Part shown: positions 23,680-35,704 of the stretch, one piece after another
Numbering within the stretch: the first letter of the stretch is position 1
How the letters are laid out: every line of letters starts with the position of its first letter
DNA from: Neoarius graeffei
Lineage: Eukaryota > Chordata > Actinopteri > Siluriformes > Ariidae
Reading direction: 5' to 3'
Assembly (NCBI RefSeq): GCF_027579695.1
Contig: NC_083589.1
Span: 39,990,835-40,054,834 of the forward strand
Length of the DNA stretch: 64,000 nt
Notes under the pieces: model-generated
What the model was told of the DNA's origin: nothing
Seen by the model: the letters and a program-made list of their open reading frames with translations, nothing else
Database searches by the model: none
Program-made: the position numbers and the translations under genes

Positions 23680-24562
23680 TGCTCTCTCACCAAGAAAGCA
23701 CAGCAGAGGATATACTTCCTGCAGCAGCTGAAGAAGTCTGATCTGCCAAAGACAATGAATGGTGTGTTTTTACACCACCATCATTGAGTCCATCCTCATC
23801 TCCTCTATCACCATCTGGTACACTGCTGCCACTGCCAGGGACAAGGGCAGACTGCAGTGCACCATTCGCTCTGCTGAGAGGATGATTGGCTGCAACCTTC
23901 CATCTCTTCAGGACCTGTACGAGTCCAGGGCCCTGAGGAGAGCAGAAAGGATTGTGGCCGACCCCTTTCACCCTGGACGCAAACTTTTTGAATCACTCCC
24001 CTTTGGTAGGAGGCTGCTGTCCATTAGAACCAAAACCGCATGCCATAAGGTCAGCTTTTTCCCCACTGCAGCTGGTCTCATCAAGAAGGTCAGAGACCCC
24101 CACTGACTAACCTCACACTTCCATCAATGCGCTTTGTCTCTGAACTACGATTTTCACATTTCAAGGTCATGTCATACATCTTCATTCTGTGAACTTTTAC
24201 TGCACATTCCGGCACACACTCTACAGCTTGGCGATTTATTTAAACCCACTGCACATATTCTCTTCCTCTCCCACATTCATGTCATGACTCTCCTCTATCT
24301 TCATCATGTGACCTATTTTGGCACATTCCGGGACATACTGTACAGCTTGGACTTCAACAACTCATGCACATACCCCTTAAATATATCCACGTTTCAAATG
24401 TGTATATTTTAGATTCTTCTTATTTTTTTATTCTATGTATACAGCTACTTTTGTCTTTGCTACATTCTTCTATCTGAACTGTTCAAGCCTCAATCACCAA
24501 AGCAAATTCCTTGTATGTGCAAACAGACTTGGCAATAAATTTGGTTCTGATTCTGATATTGT
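23680..24562 (+). mobile_element. Rex1-like LINE 3' fragment
   Basis: The frame at 23759-24106 reads IESILISSITIWYTAATARD and RLQCTIRSAERMIGC, the C-terminal region of Rex1/jockey-like reverse transcriptase proteins. The preceding KKAQQRIYFLQQLKKSDLP-like part is in another frame, so a frameshift lies near 23755. The 3' UTR ends AATAAATTTGGTTCTGATTC with short TTCTGA repeats, the typical Rex1 tail. Confidence 0.7.
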
Positions 24563-24569
24563 GTATAAC

Positions 24570-25155
24570 TGTGTACTTCCAAGGTTATTAACAGTTTTGA
24601 GAAGGCCCGCATGTCTGTGTGAAGGCCAGGTGTCCACAAACTTTTGACCACATAGTGGATGAGGACACCAAGGTTCGTTTTGGAAGTTTTTTTTTGTTTT
24701 AGTAAAGTTTACATGCATGTTTTCTTATTAATTACTGTAAAGAATATCCTTTTCAAGAAGAGATTATTTGTTTTGCATAAGTTTCTTCAAAGAAGTTTGT
24801 TAATTATGATAATAGTCAATTATGAGCAGCTAACAGGATAGAACAGGTTTATTGTTGTTTTTCAGTGGACTATTATTTCTCATTTTAAGCTTCCAAAGCA
24901 TGCTCATGGGCACGCACATTTACTGAGTCCTTTGGCAAAGCAAACTCTGCAGTAGACTCTTACCCAGTACACTTTGTGATTATTTGTAAAGATGAGTCAC
25001 AGAGGACAGCTTTGTTGAGAGCAAGGCAAGATGAAGAGAACAAGCAAGGTTCAAGGCAACACCAGTGAAAAATATATTCAAATGGTTCGAGTCCTAAATT
25101 GCTTTCTTTACTAATTTACCTTGCTATGAAGAAACATTAGAGCACATGTGATTCA
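24570..25155. other. no gene recognised
   Basis: AT-rich sequence between the Rex1-like fragment and the TA-flanked element. No supported feature. Confidence 0.4.
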
Positions 25156-25459
25156 GTAGGGGAGAGCAGGGAGACTTGGGACAGTTTGTATTCCCATAAA
25201 TTAACTTCAACCAAGCAGGTTTTAGATTACATCAGAAGTTAGATGTTGCCTCTTAGAGTAACCGACTTCCTTTGCAGCCACAAAGCTGGACACTGCAGTC
25301 AGGTTTGTGCAGTTCAATATTTTAGTCAACCAACACTTGTATTTTCTACTTCAGTCCACCTCCATTCTATGGTGTAATGTATGCTGGTGAATTCGGGATT
25401 TGTTAGGAATTAAAGTATGTAGCCCGAAGTTACCATACTGTATATAGGAGCAGCCATGG

Positions 25460-28400
25460 CACAGTGGTGTAGTGGTTAGCACTGTCGCCTCACAGCAAGA
25501 AGGTTCTGGGTTTGAGCCCAGTGGCTGACGAGGGCCTTTCTGTGCGGAGTTTGCATGTTCTCCCCGTGTCTGCATGGGTTTCCTCCGGGTGCTCCGGTTT
25601 CCTCCACAGTCCAAAGACGTGCAGGTTAGGTTAACTGGTGGTTCTAAATTGACCGTAGGTGTGAATGGTTGTGTGTCTCTATGTGCCAGCCCTGCAATGA
25701 TTTGACGACTTGTCCAGGGTGTACCCCGCCTCTCACCCATAGTCAGCTGGGATAGGATCCAGCTTGCCTGCGACCCTGCACAGGATAAAGCGGCTATAGA
25801 TAAGGCAAGGCAAGGCAAGTTTATTTATATAGCGCATTTCATACACAGTGGCAGTTCAATGTGCTTTACAGAGGTAAAGGCAAAACAGTAAACAATAGAA
25901 AATAAAATTACATAAAATTAAGGGGGAAGAAGAGAGAAAAATAAAAATAATATGAGAATTAAACAATAGTAGAAATAAAATAATAAAATGAAGTAAAAGT
26001 TCAGTAAAAAACAGCAGAATAAAATGAAATAAAAGTTAAGTAAAGTTTAAAACATGCAGAGACTGTAAAAGTTAAGTAAAGTTTAAAACATGTAAAGATG
26101 ATGATATTTATCAGTTAGCAGAAAGCATCTGAGAACAGCTTGGTCTTTAGTCTAGATTTGAAGCTGCCAACAGCAGGAGCATTTTTGATGTCCTCTGGGA
26201 GTTGGTTCCATAGCTGTACTGCATAGTAGCTAAAAGCTGCTTCACCACACTTTGTTTTAACAACAGGTTTTACCAGTAAATTTTGCTGCTGCGATCTGGT
26301 AGATCTGATTGGGTTAGGCCGCTGCAACATATCAGAGAGGTAATTGGGCCCTGTACCATTTAGAGATTTGTACACCAGCAGCAATGCTTTAAAGTCAATT
26401 CTGTAGCTTACTGGAAGCCAGTGAAGGGACCTTAGAATTGGAGTAATGTGCTCTGTTCTTTTTGTTCGTGTGAGAACCCTCGCCGCTGCATTTTGAATCA
26501 CCTGAAGTCGTTTGATGGTCTTTTTTGGCAGGTCTGTGAAAAGGCCATTGCAGTAGTCAACCCTACTAGAGATGAAGGCATGTATAAGTTTTTCCAGATC
26601 ATTTTTTGACATAAGTCCTCTTAATTTGGAAATGTTTTTTAGGTGATAAAATGCTGTTTTAGTGATTGCTTTCACGTGACTGTCAAAGTTTAGCTCGCTG
26701 TCAATGAAAACACCAAGATTTTTAACCATTTCTTTTGTTTTAATCCCCTTTGTGTCAAGAATAGTGGTAATCCTGAGTCTTTCATCTTTTTTCCCAAATA
26801 GAATTACTTCTGTTTTATCTGTGTTCAGCTGAAGAAAATTTTGTGACATCCAGTTGTTGATTTGGTCGATACACTGGTAGAGACATTCAAGGGGGGCATA
26901 ATCATTAGGTGATAGAGCAAAATAAATTTGGGTGTCATCTGCATAGCAGTGATACAAAATTGAGTTGTTCTTGATAATTTGTCCAAGTGGGAGCATATAA
27001 AGGTTGAATAGTCATGGTCCAAGGATCGACCCCTGGGGGACACCACAGGTCAAAGACATTGATGTTGAGGTACAATTTCCCATGGTAACAAAGAAGCTTC
27101 TATCTTTTAAGTATGATTTTAACCATTTGATAACTTTACCAGTCAACCCAACCCAGTGTTCAAGTCGATATAGCAGTATGTTGTGATCAACAGTATCAAA
27201 AGCTGCACTGAGGTCCAGTAACACCAGGACCGATGTTTTGCCTGCATCAGTATTAAGATGTATGTCATTTATAACTTTAATCAGCACTGTTTCAGTGCTG
27301 TGATTGGCATGAAATCCTGACTGAAAGTTATCAAAACAGCTGTTTGATATCAAGAAGGCAGTTAATTGATTGAAGACAATTTTTTCAAGGATTTTCCCGA
27401 TTGACCTGTAGTTGTTCAATACTGAAGCATCCAGATCATTCTTTTTAAGTAGGGGCTTTACAATGGCTTTTTTCAGGGACACAGGAAAAATGCCAGTCTC
27501 TAGGGATGTATTTATGATCTGAAGCACATCTGTAATTATGAGGTGAAGAACAGACTTAAAAAAGTTGGTGGGCAGAATGTCCAATTCAGATGTTGAGGAA
27601 CTGAGATTTTGTGCAGTTTTTTCAAGAGTCTCGTAATCAATCAAACAAAATTCTGACATTGTGTTGAAATTGTCTGTCTGTGTCACTGGTGATTGCAGCT
27701 TTTCAGTTATTTGCAACTGAGATATATTATGAGCAATATTCTGCCGTATTTTATCAATTTTACCTTTGAAGAAGGATGCAAACTCATTGCATTTATTAAC
27801 TGAGAGAAGTTCAGGTGCTAATTGTGGTGGGGGATTAGTTAGCTTCTCTACTGTTGAAAATAGCACACGGGCATTGTTCATATTCCTGTTGATAATGTTG
27901 GAGAAGAAAGACCGTCTTGCTTTACCAATTTCATAATTATATTTACAAAGCATCTCTTTATGGATTTGATAATGGATGTGAAGTTTAGATTTGCACCATT
28001 TTCTTTCAGTCTTCCTACATTCTCTCTTTAGCAGTTTAACAGCTGGGTATTGCTTCCATGGTGCTTTCTGCTTGTCATTGACTCTTTTGATTTTGAATGG
28101 AGCAATATCATCCATAATTTGGGTCATATTTAAATTAAAAATCTCCAGTAAGTCGTCTACAGAGTCTGACATTTTAGTTGAGATCCGTGAGAGCGCTTGC
28201 TCAAAGAGAACACATGTGTTGTCGTTTATGACTCTCCTACCCATAGTCGTTGAGCTGTTCTGAATGTGAGGGGACATAGAAACATCAGAGAAAACACAGA
28301 AATGATCAGATAAGGCCAGGTCAACAACAGTAGTAGAAACAGTAAGACCCTTTGCGATAGCGAGGTCAAGGGTATGACCACGAGAGTGGGTCGGCCCCTG

Positions 28401-29064
28401 TACATGTTGTACTAGGTTGAAGTTGTCAATAAGTGCAAGTAGTTCTCTGGCATAAGTGTTTTCAGGATTATCTACATGCAAGTTAAAATCCCCAGATATA
28501 ATAAGACAGTCAAACTCTAAGCAAATGACTGACAACAGTTCACCAAACTCTGCCAGAAAAACTTTGGCTGAATGTCTCGGAGGCCTGTAAATAGTTAATA
28601 ACAATATGTTAGGAGAGCATGTAACAAGTGCACATAAGTGTTCAAAGGATGTAAAATCACCAAGTGAGGATTGTTTACATTGAAAAGAGGCTTTGAATAT
28701 ATTTGCGATCCCTCCACCTTTCCCATGTCGGGTAGCACACATGAAATTAAAATTTGGGGGAGCTGCTTCAATAAGGGTGGTAGCACTATTTGCTTGAGCC
28801 AGCCATGTTTCAGTTAGAAGCAAAAAATCAAGATTTTGTTTGCAAATAAGATCATTAATTAAAAATGACTTGTTTGAAAGTGATCTAACGTTCAGAAGAG
28901 CTAGCTTTACAGAAAGTCTAGAAGTAATATCCGCTTGGGCACTCTGATGTTGTTTTGAAACAGGAAGGAGACTAGACTGGTTTACCCCCTGGGTTAAATA
29001 TGCTCTATGTTTTCTATTTCTTATCAACACAGGAATAGAGAATGGCATAAGATAATGGATGGAT
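25460..29064 (+). mobile_element. V-SINE interrupted in its tail by an L2 LINE
   Basis: The body is 25460-25802; the tail resumes at about 29050 (AGATAATGGATGG). The outer flanks carry the same 13 bp, GGAGCAGCCATGG, at 25447-25459 and 29065-29077, which proves that both parts are one SINE insertion. Confidence 0.88.
25803..29050 (-). mobile_element. L2-clade LINE, nearly intact ORF with one stop
   Basis: The minus-strand reading frame 29048 to 26115 (978 codons) is open except for one TGA at 27009-27011. Order: APE-type endonuclease (LLLTETWL, SGDFNLHV, LSDH), reverse transcriptase (FQSGFHANHSTETVL, DLSAAFDTVDH, VPQGSILGP, YADDTQIY), then a C-terminal part with LHWLPVSYRIDFK. The 3' UTR ends in the fish L2 signature TTATATAGCGC complement and AAGGC repeats (25803-25820). 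The TGA falls just after the conserved GVPQGSILGP. No ORF1 is present, so it may be 5' truncated. It inserted into the V-SINE tail. Confidence 0.88.
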
Positions 29065-29315
29065 GGAGCAGCCATGGCCTGAAGGTTAGCTGGTTTGATT
29101 CCTGGGACCAGCAGGAAAAATGTGAGGAGAGTTGGGTGAATGAGCAGCACTTTCCCCTCCCTCTGTATCATGGGAAAGTGACCCAGCTGCTCCCTGGGAG
29201 CTGTAGCATAGCTTCCCACTGCTCTGGGTATGTGTGTGTGCTCATTGCTCACTTATATAGCCACTGCTTCAGATGGGTTAAATACAGAGGAGGAATTTTG
29301 CTGTGCTTGAGAGTA
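29065..29315 (+). mobile_element. SINE with subfamily-2-type 3' part
   Basis: Head GCAGCCATGGCCTGAAGG and GGTTTGATTCC, then CCCACTGCTCTGGG and CACTGCTTCAGATGGGTTAA, the 3' part shared with V-SINE subfamily 2. Its first bases were the target of the V-SINE at 25460. Confidence 0.7.
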
Positions 29316-29323
29316 CGGTACAT

Positions 29324-29701
29324 CTCATCTCATCTCATTATCTCTAGCCGCTTTATCCTGTTCTACAGGGTTGCAGGCAAGCTGGAGCCTATCCCAGCTG
29401 ACTACGGGCGAAAGGCGGGGTACACCCTGGACAAGTCGCCAGGTCATCACAGGGCTGACACATAGACACAGACAACCATTCACACTCACATTCACACCTA
29501 CGGTCAATTTAGAGTCGCCAGTTAACCTAACCTGCATGTCTTTGGACTGTGGGGGAAACCGGAGCACCCGGAGGAAACCCACGTGGACACGGGGAGAACA
29601 TGCAAACTCCACACAGAAAGGCCCTCGCCGGCCACGGGGCTCGAACCCGGACCTTCTTGCTGTGAGGCGACAGCGCTAACCACTACACCACTGTGCCGCC
29701 C
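29324..29701 (-). mobile_element. V-SINE, full length with target duplication
   Basis: Subfamily 1 copy flanked by GTACGGTACAT at 29313-29323 and 29702-29712. Confidence 0.95.
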
Positions 29702-30086
29702 GTACGGTACATATGATAAAAATTAAAAGGCTTCTTCTATAGTATTATTTATTAAACTTTAATTCTGGGGGGAAACCATGTAAGGAATTTTTTCAAAATG
29801 GCCAGATGGGGAGAGTTGGGACAGTTCATGTTACAGGGTTTTTTTTGTTTGTTTTTGTGGTTTACAAATATAAAATTATTTAAACAGTTTTGTTAAAGAT
29901 GTGTACTGTACATGTACCTGCATGACAATTGAGCTTATTTTATTCCTTCTTGAAAATGGAACTGTTTTGTCTTGTCAGGTTTTGGGTAAACTGACATTTT
30001 TCTGTTGCTGTACCAGCATTGTGTGTTCATACAGTTCATATGTTACAAGTTTTGATCATAAATAAAAATTAAACATGTAGGCCTAG

Positions 30087-30794
30087 GTATCTGTGAAGAA
30101 ACTCAGTCGTCCAGGTACATAGTAATCTGTGGTTGGTTGAAGAGAGCAACTGGACTTGCCCGACGATTCTTGAAAACGTTTCACCTCTCCTCCGAAAGGC
30201 ATCCTCAGTTCTGTCTGACTACTAGGGAGTATCCAGTATTTATCCTCTCATGGATCATCATAGAATCCGAATCAGAATGCTGATGGCTGCATTGTGGGCG
30301 GCTGATAAGATGTCATAGACACCCACCTCTGTTCAATGATGGTCGTTCCAGGTTGACAAAAATGAACGATCCACTCTGGCTAAGATGTCTGCCAGTTTTC
30401 TGGAAGTCCTCTCATACTCCCGCACCAGTCGAAGGGATCTCATCCCAAAGTGCGTAGAAACATATCTGTGAAGAAACTCAGTCGTCCAGGTACATAGTAA
30501 TCTGTGGTTGGTTGAAGAGAGCAACTGGACTGGCATCTTAGCCAGAGTGGATCATTCATTTTTGTCAACCTGGAACGACCATCATTGAACAGAGGTGGGT
30601 GTCTAAGACATCTTATCAGCCACCCACAATGCAGCCATCAGCATTCTGATTCGGATTCTATGATGATGCATGAGAGATTAAATACTGGATACTCCCTATT
30701 AGTCAGACAGAACTGAGGATGCCTTTCGGAGGAGAGGCGAAACGTTTTCAAGAATCGTCGGGCAAGTCCAGTTGCTCTCTTCAACCAACCACAG
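30087..30794. mobile_element. Penelope-like element fragment with direct and inverted repeats
   Basis: Flanked by the 12-bp duplication ATGTAGGCCTAG (30075-30086, 30795-30806). GAAGAAACTCAGTCGTCCAG occurs directly repeated near 30095 and 30470, and the arms form a large inverted repeat (CGACGATTCTTGAAAACG against CGTTTTCAAGAATCGTCG). A minus-strand frame (30333-30536) contains LVREYERTSRKLADI. This mix of direct and inverted copies is typical of Penelope-like insertions; the family call is tentative. Confidence 0.5.
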
Positions 30795-31401
30795 ATGTAG
30801 GCCTAGGGATTTTATTTTTGTTCCATGTCTCCCTACTATGTCCCATGTCTCCCCTCAATGTCTCATGTCTCATTCAATGACAGGAAAAGTGAAACCTGAA
30901 GGCCAGTATATGTGACAAGCTGAGAAGCTAATGTTGTGGTATGAGGGTTCAGTAAATACTCTCTAATGCAATATGAATGTGACGCTACCTGCAGGGAATT
31001 TCACACAATCTACAAAAGCTGAACACTTGTCCCAAATCTTCCTGCTCTCCCCTACTCAAACCTATAGGTTAAGATGAGAAAAAATAACAAATAATAATTT
31101 ACATAATTAAGAAATATTTACACATGTGATCCTTTGGTTTTATAATGATGGTTAAATATCCAGTTTGGTTTGGCTAGCTGCCAAAACACAGATCGAGCTG
31201 ATCAAACTGGTCGCCCATCTTGATCAGCTATTAACTTATTTTCCAGCTTGCTTCCAACATAAATAAATTGAACAAACAATCTAGTAAATAGGAATTGAAA
31301 TTTCTGTGAAATAGTCATCTCAACATATTGGCTAATGCAACCAACCCTCCTCATGTTGGATTAACCCACTGTGTGTTCTGTCCAGTATTTATCTTGCACT
31401 T

Positions 31402-31403
<2 letters not shown>

Positions 31404-31462
<59 letters not shown>
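31404..31462. repeat. (AGAT)n microsatellite
   Basis: About 14 AGAT units. Confidence 0.95.
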
Positions 31463-32283
31463 AAATCTGTTTTTCGAGTGTAGATGCCTCCTGGTGGGTA
31501 ATCGTTTAAAAGAAAAATCTAACCACAGATAACTTCACTGCACTCTGTGTGGTTCAAGCAATCGAGAACTATTTGCTATTGTATGTCTTTTTTATGTCCA
31601 GTACCAGTCAAAAGTTTTGGACACACCTTCTAATTCAATGGTTTTTGTTTATTTTTATTAATTAAAAGTCACTCCATGTCTTAAAGTAATGATGGATGTC
31701 TTTACTTATTTGAGCGGTTCTTGACATAATATGATTTACTATAGTTGTGGAATAGGTCTATTTACTATATTTTTATTATTTACTATTTACTGTTTGGGGC
31801 GGCATGTTACCATCTGAGTAACAGTGAGAAAGAGACGCCCAGACAAACACAGTCCTGTACGAGTGTTCTTATGTTAAGTGTATTTATTCTTTTCATGAAT
31901 ACACTCCAGATGGGACTCCAATCCACTGTACGTACAGCGCACACACAGTCAAACACTCATTCACATCTAGAGGCAATTTAGCGTAGCTCATTCACCTACC
32001 AGCATGTTTTTGAGAATTGGACAGAAACCAGAGAACCTGCTGAAAACTCAGACAAACACCAGCAGAAGATGCAAAATACAGTCACCCAACCCAAGCCCAG
32101 GACCAACCATGGACCCTGGAGTAGTGAGGCAGCAGCCTTACCAACGCTTACACACGCTAATATTTGGCCAAACTTTATGATGGTTGTCCAAAAAAGAAAA
32201 AGGAAAAAAAAAATCTGCCTCGATGATAAAACCCTGTCTTTAGGGCATCAAATGATCAAATTAGAAACAATTGATGTGATCCA

Positions 32284-32662
32284 GGGGCGGCACGGTGGTG
32301 TAGTGGTTAGCGCTGTCGCCTCACAGCAAGAAGGTCCGGGTTCGAGCCCCGGGGCTGGCGAGGGCCTTTCTGTGTGGAGTTTGCATGTTCTCCCCGTGTC
32401 CGCGTGGGTTTCCTCCGGGTGCTCCAGTTTCCCCCGCAGTCCAAAGACATGCAGGTTAGGTTAACTGGTGACTCTAAATTGACCGTAGGTGTGAATGTGA
32501 GTGTGAATGGTTGTCTGTGTCTATGTGTCAGCCCTGTGATGACCTGGCAACTTGTCCAGGGTGTACCCCGCCTTTTGCCCATAGTCAGCTGGGATAGGCT
32601 CCAGCTTGCCTGCGACCCTGTAGAAGGATAAAGCGGCTAGAGATAATGAGATGAGATGAGAT
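32284..32662 (+). mobile_element. V-SINE, full length with target duplication
   Basis: Subfamily 1 copy flanked by GATGTGATCCA at 32273-32283 and 32663-32673. It lies inside the Tc1-like remnant. Confidence 0.95.
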
Positions 32663-33293
32663 GATGTGATCCACCAACATTCAGCCACTCAGGACAAGGA
32701 AGTGTCTGACCGTTCATGGCAAAGCTATTTAGCAAGTTTCCTCACCGATGCCTCACAAATCATAAACAAATTCATTTGGTTACAGTCATGGGGTTAGAAC
32801 ATACTAACATACAGGACAATGTTTACTTCCTGGTACCTTTTCAAAAATCTAAGTGAAAAAAAGCCCCAAAACTTATATATATGAAATCATTTTTACTGTG
32901 AAGTTCTGTCCACCATACTTTTTTTTTTATTTTATTTGAAGTTTGAGGGAGCTGCCACACAGATTTATGGGTAATAGGCAGCATCGAGGCTACATCAAAG
33001 TTACCTTCAACTGGGGGCAGTTTAAAGGCATTTTAGAAAACAGGAAATGAGAGCTCGGTCCTTGATAAACATCTTCCTGAGGCAGCAGTTTCCTGTTTCG
33101 AGCGCACCCAGTGTGTGCATGTGTTTTGGGGGCGTGGCTTAGGAAAGAACACTGCAGGAAAGGCTCATATTAAATTTATTCCCAATTCTCCACTGTCCAA
33201 CAGATACGTTTGAAATAATGCACGCTATCTGTGTTTATCTATAAATCAAATTTATATTTATTCACGAAATACATTTCACATAATGAATAATTA

Positions 33294-33661
33294 GGGGCGG
33301 CACGGTGGTGTAGTGGTTAGCGCTGTTGCCTCACAGCAAGAAGGTCCGGGTTCGAGCCCCGTGGCCGGCGAGGGCCTTTCTGTGCGGAGTTTGCATGTTC
33401 TCCCCATGTCCGCGTGGGTTTCCTCCGGGTGCTCCGGTTTCCCCCACAGTCCAAAGACATGCAGGTTAGGTTAACTGGTGACTCTAAATTGACCGTAGGT
33501 GTGAGTGTGAATGGTTGTCTGTGTCTATGTGTCAGCCCTGTGATGACCTGGCAACTTGTCCAGGGTGTACCCCGCCTTTCGCCCGTAGTCAGCTGGGATA
33601 GGCTCCAGCTTGCCTGCGACCCTGTAGAACAGGATAAAGCGGCTAGAGATAATGAGATGAG
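33294..33661 (+). mobile_element. V-SINE, full length
   Basis: Subfamily 1 copy with ATGAG tail; flanking duplication not clear. Confidence 0.92.
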
Positions 33662-34166
33662 ATTTACTGTTTGATCTCAAACACATTAAGAAACAAGAAA
33701 TTGTTAATTGAAAAGCGTTCCAGGTGACTACCTCATGAAGCTGGTTAAGATAATGCCAATAGTGTGCCAATCAAGATAATGCCAATCAAGGTAAATGGTG
33801 GCTACTTTGAAGAATCTAAAATATGACACATATTTTGTTTTTAACACTTTTTGTTTACCACATAATTCCATATATGTTCCATGTTATTTCATAGTTTTGA
33901 TGTCTTCAGTATTGTTCTACAATGTAGAAAATAGTCAAAATACGGAATAACCTGTGCATGAGTGGGGCGTCCAAATTTCTGAGCATATTCATTGCTGGCA
34001 ATTAGTGATAATGAGCAATAATTGTTGAGTCTATCACAACTGAACATTAGAGTGCTGAGGGTAAAGAGCCTTACTTAAGGGCCCTCTGGCATTCTACTGT
34101 ACTAGTGCTTGTCATGTTATATCAAGGAACATTCCTGGGACACCAAGTAATTTCTAATAAAGGGTA

Positions 34167-34239
34167 CAACCCAGGTGGGACTTGAACCCACAATCCCCAG
34201 CTCCGGAGGCTGATGCCTTATCCATTAGGCCACTGGGTC
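34167..34239 (-). tRNA. tRNA-Arg (anticodon CCG)
   Basis: The 73-nt minus-strand sequence begins GACCCAGTGGCCTAATGGAT and folds as a full cloverleaf. It has a 7-bp acceptor stem (G1-U72 wobble), a D arm with A box TGGCCTAATGG, an anticodon loop CTCCGGA giving CCG, and a T arm with B box GGTTCAAGTCC. It closely resembles vertebrate tRNA-Arg-CCG; the T loop differs by one base. No SINE body follows, so this is a stand-alone tRNA gene and not a SINE head. The downstream sequence has only TTT followed by ATT where Pol III normally stops at TTTT, so termination may be weak or the copy may be inactive. Confidence 0.85.
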
Positions 34240-34992
34240 TTGTGAATAAACGGAAAAAAACCTGTTATATAATTCATACTGCTCTTTCACAGTGGCTTCC
34301 ATCTTATCATTATTCACATCACAGCGGGAAAACTATCTACCTCTAGATGGAGTAGGTCTTATGGCTTAAAAAAAAAAAGTTTGCATTTTCAAGAGATGTA
34401 TTAGCAAAAGGCTTAGAAATCCATTATATTATAAACATTATGTTTATAATTAAATATGTAAGAAAGAAGACCACAAAGAGCCTCTGTATCAGAAAATAAA
34501 GGATGAGGAAATAAAACACAGTACTGAGAAATGTTGTTTTATTAAATTATACCATGGCTATGTAACAGCTCTTTAAAAAAAACAGATTATTAGGCTTTTC
34601 ATCATTTCTCAGCAATAAATGTAACTGTAAACTGATATGTAATCACTGTCAAATTGCTGTGGTATAAAAGAAATAAAACATTTTGGACCTTGCTGTTGGT
34701 TTCTCAGGAGGGTTTATTTGCTATACTGCACTGTGGATTGGGCTTTCAAGGCTGTTACTGTGATAGTTGTTGGATAATAGATATTAAAAATCTATAAATA
34801 AAAAAACAACACACACACATACCTACAATGACATTGCATTGCCTTATTTCAAGAAAGAGCCTAGTGATTTTCTGAGCAGACATTGTGACTGTCTTGCACT
34901 TGATACAGCTCTCCAGCACACATCACAACTGCTAGTTTTACAAGGTGAGACAGCAGGTTTGGTCAATTCACCAACAGTGTGTAAAGCCTGAC
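34240..34992. other. no gene recognised
   Basis: AT-rich DNA 5' of the tRNA-Arg gene; no supported feature. Confidence 0.4.
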
Positions 34993-34995
34993 TAA

Positions 34996-35677
34996 TGGCC
35001 CTTTTCCACTACCCTTTTTCAGCTCACTTCAGCCCGACACGGCTCGCGTTTCGACTATCTAAGAACAGCACGACTCAGCTCGCTTCAGCCCTGCTCAGCC
35101 CCCAAAACTCGCACGGTTTTGGAGTAGGGCTGAGGTGAGCCAAACCGAGCTGAGTGAGGCTAGGGGCGTGAGGAGACACTCCCCTGTGCACTGATTGGTG
35201 AGGAGGAGTGTCCTCATACACCCACACACGCCCCGCGAGCACGCTGGGATCTGTAAACACCATAAACCCGGAAGAAGGAGAATTACGAATTACGAGAATT
35301 ATGAAGCCTTATACGCCTCGCCTCATCTATACGCTCTTGCCAGTATCTGTTGGCGTTGTCGGTGACAACAAGCCACAGCACCAAGACCAGCAACACTAAC
35401 GACTCCATGTCCTCCATGTTTATTGTTTACTCTCCGGGTTGTGAGACTACCGCTTAAAAGGTCACTGATGTCACTGTTTGCGCCGCCTAACGACATCACC
35501 TGACGTCCACCCACTTTCGCTAACTCCACCCAATGTGTCCACCCACTTCCAGCCAGCACGGTTCAGCGCGGTTGTAGTCGAAATGCAACGCCAACAGCCC
35601 TGCTCAGCTCGACTCAGCCCAACTCAGCACGGCACGGCTCAGCCCAACTCAGCCGCATTGGTAGTGGAAAAGCGGCA
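34996..35677. mobile_element. Harbinger-type MITE family A, copy 1 (682 bp)
   Basis: Inverted ends TGGCCCTTTTCCACTACC and GGTAGTGGAAAAGCGGCA, bordered by TAA and TTA. The almost equal-length copy at 48499-49181 shares internal sequence, including a frame with LVLVLWLVVTDNANRYWQER in that copy, possibly an exon of the parent element. Confidence 0.8.
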
Positions 35678-35704
35678 TTAGTCGCGCTTACATAAGCCTG
35701 TGTT

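Larger units (their letters stand above)
25159..31052. mobile_element. TA-flanked DNA element expanded by nested insertions
   Basis: Inverted ends GGGGAGAGCAGGGAGACTTG and AAATCTTCCTGCTCTCCCC, each bordered by TA (25157-25158, 31053-31054). Internal matches to the end (GGGGAGAGTTGGGACAG at about 29808) support one original element. Insertions inside: a V-SINE with an L2 LINE, a second SINE, another V-SINE and a Penelope-like element. Its superfamily is not certain. Confidence 0.55.
31599..33982. mobile_element. Tc1-like transposon remnant with V-SINE insertions
   Basis: The left end has CAGTACCAGTCAAAAG and GGACACACC; the right end has GTGGCTACTTTGAAGAATCT, TTCTACAATGTAGAAAATAG and ATGAGTGGGGCGTCCAAA, the familiar end of a fish Tc1 family. 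Remains of the transposase C-terminus lie at about 33705-33810. Two V-SINEs account for much of the interior. Confidence 0.75.
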
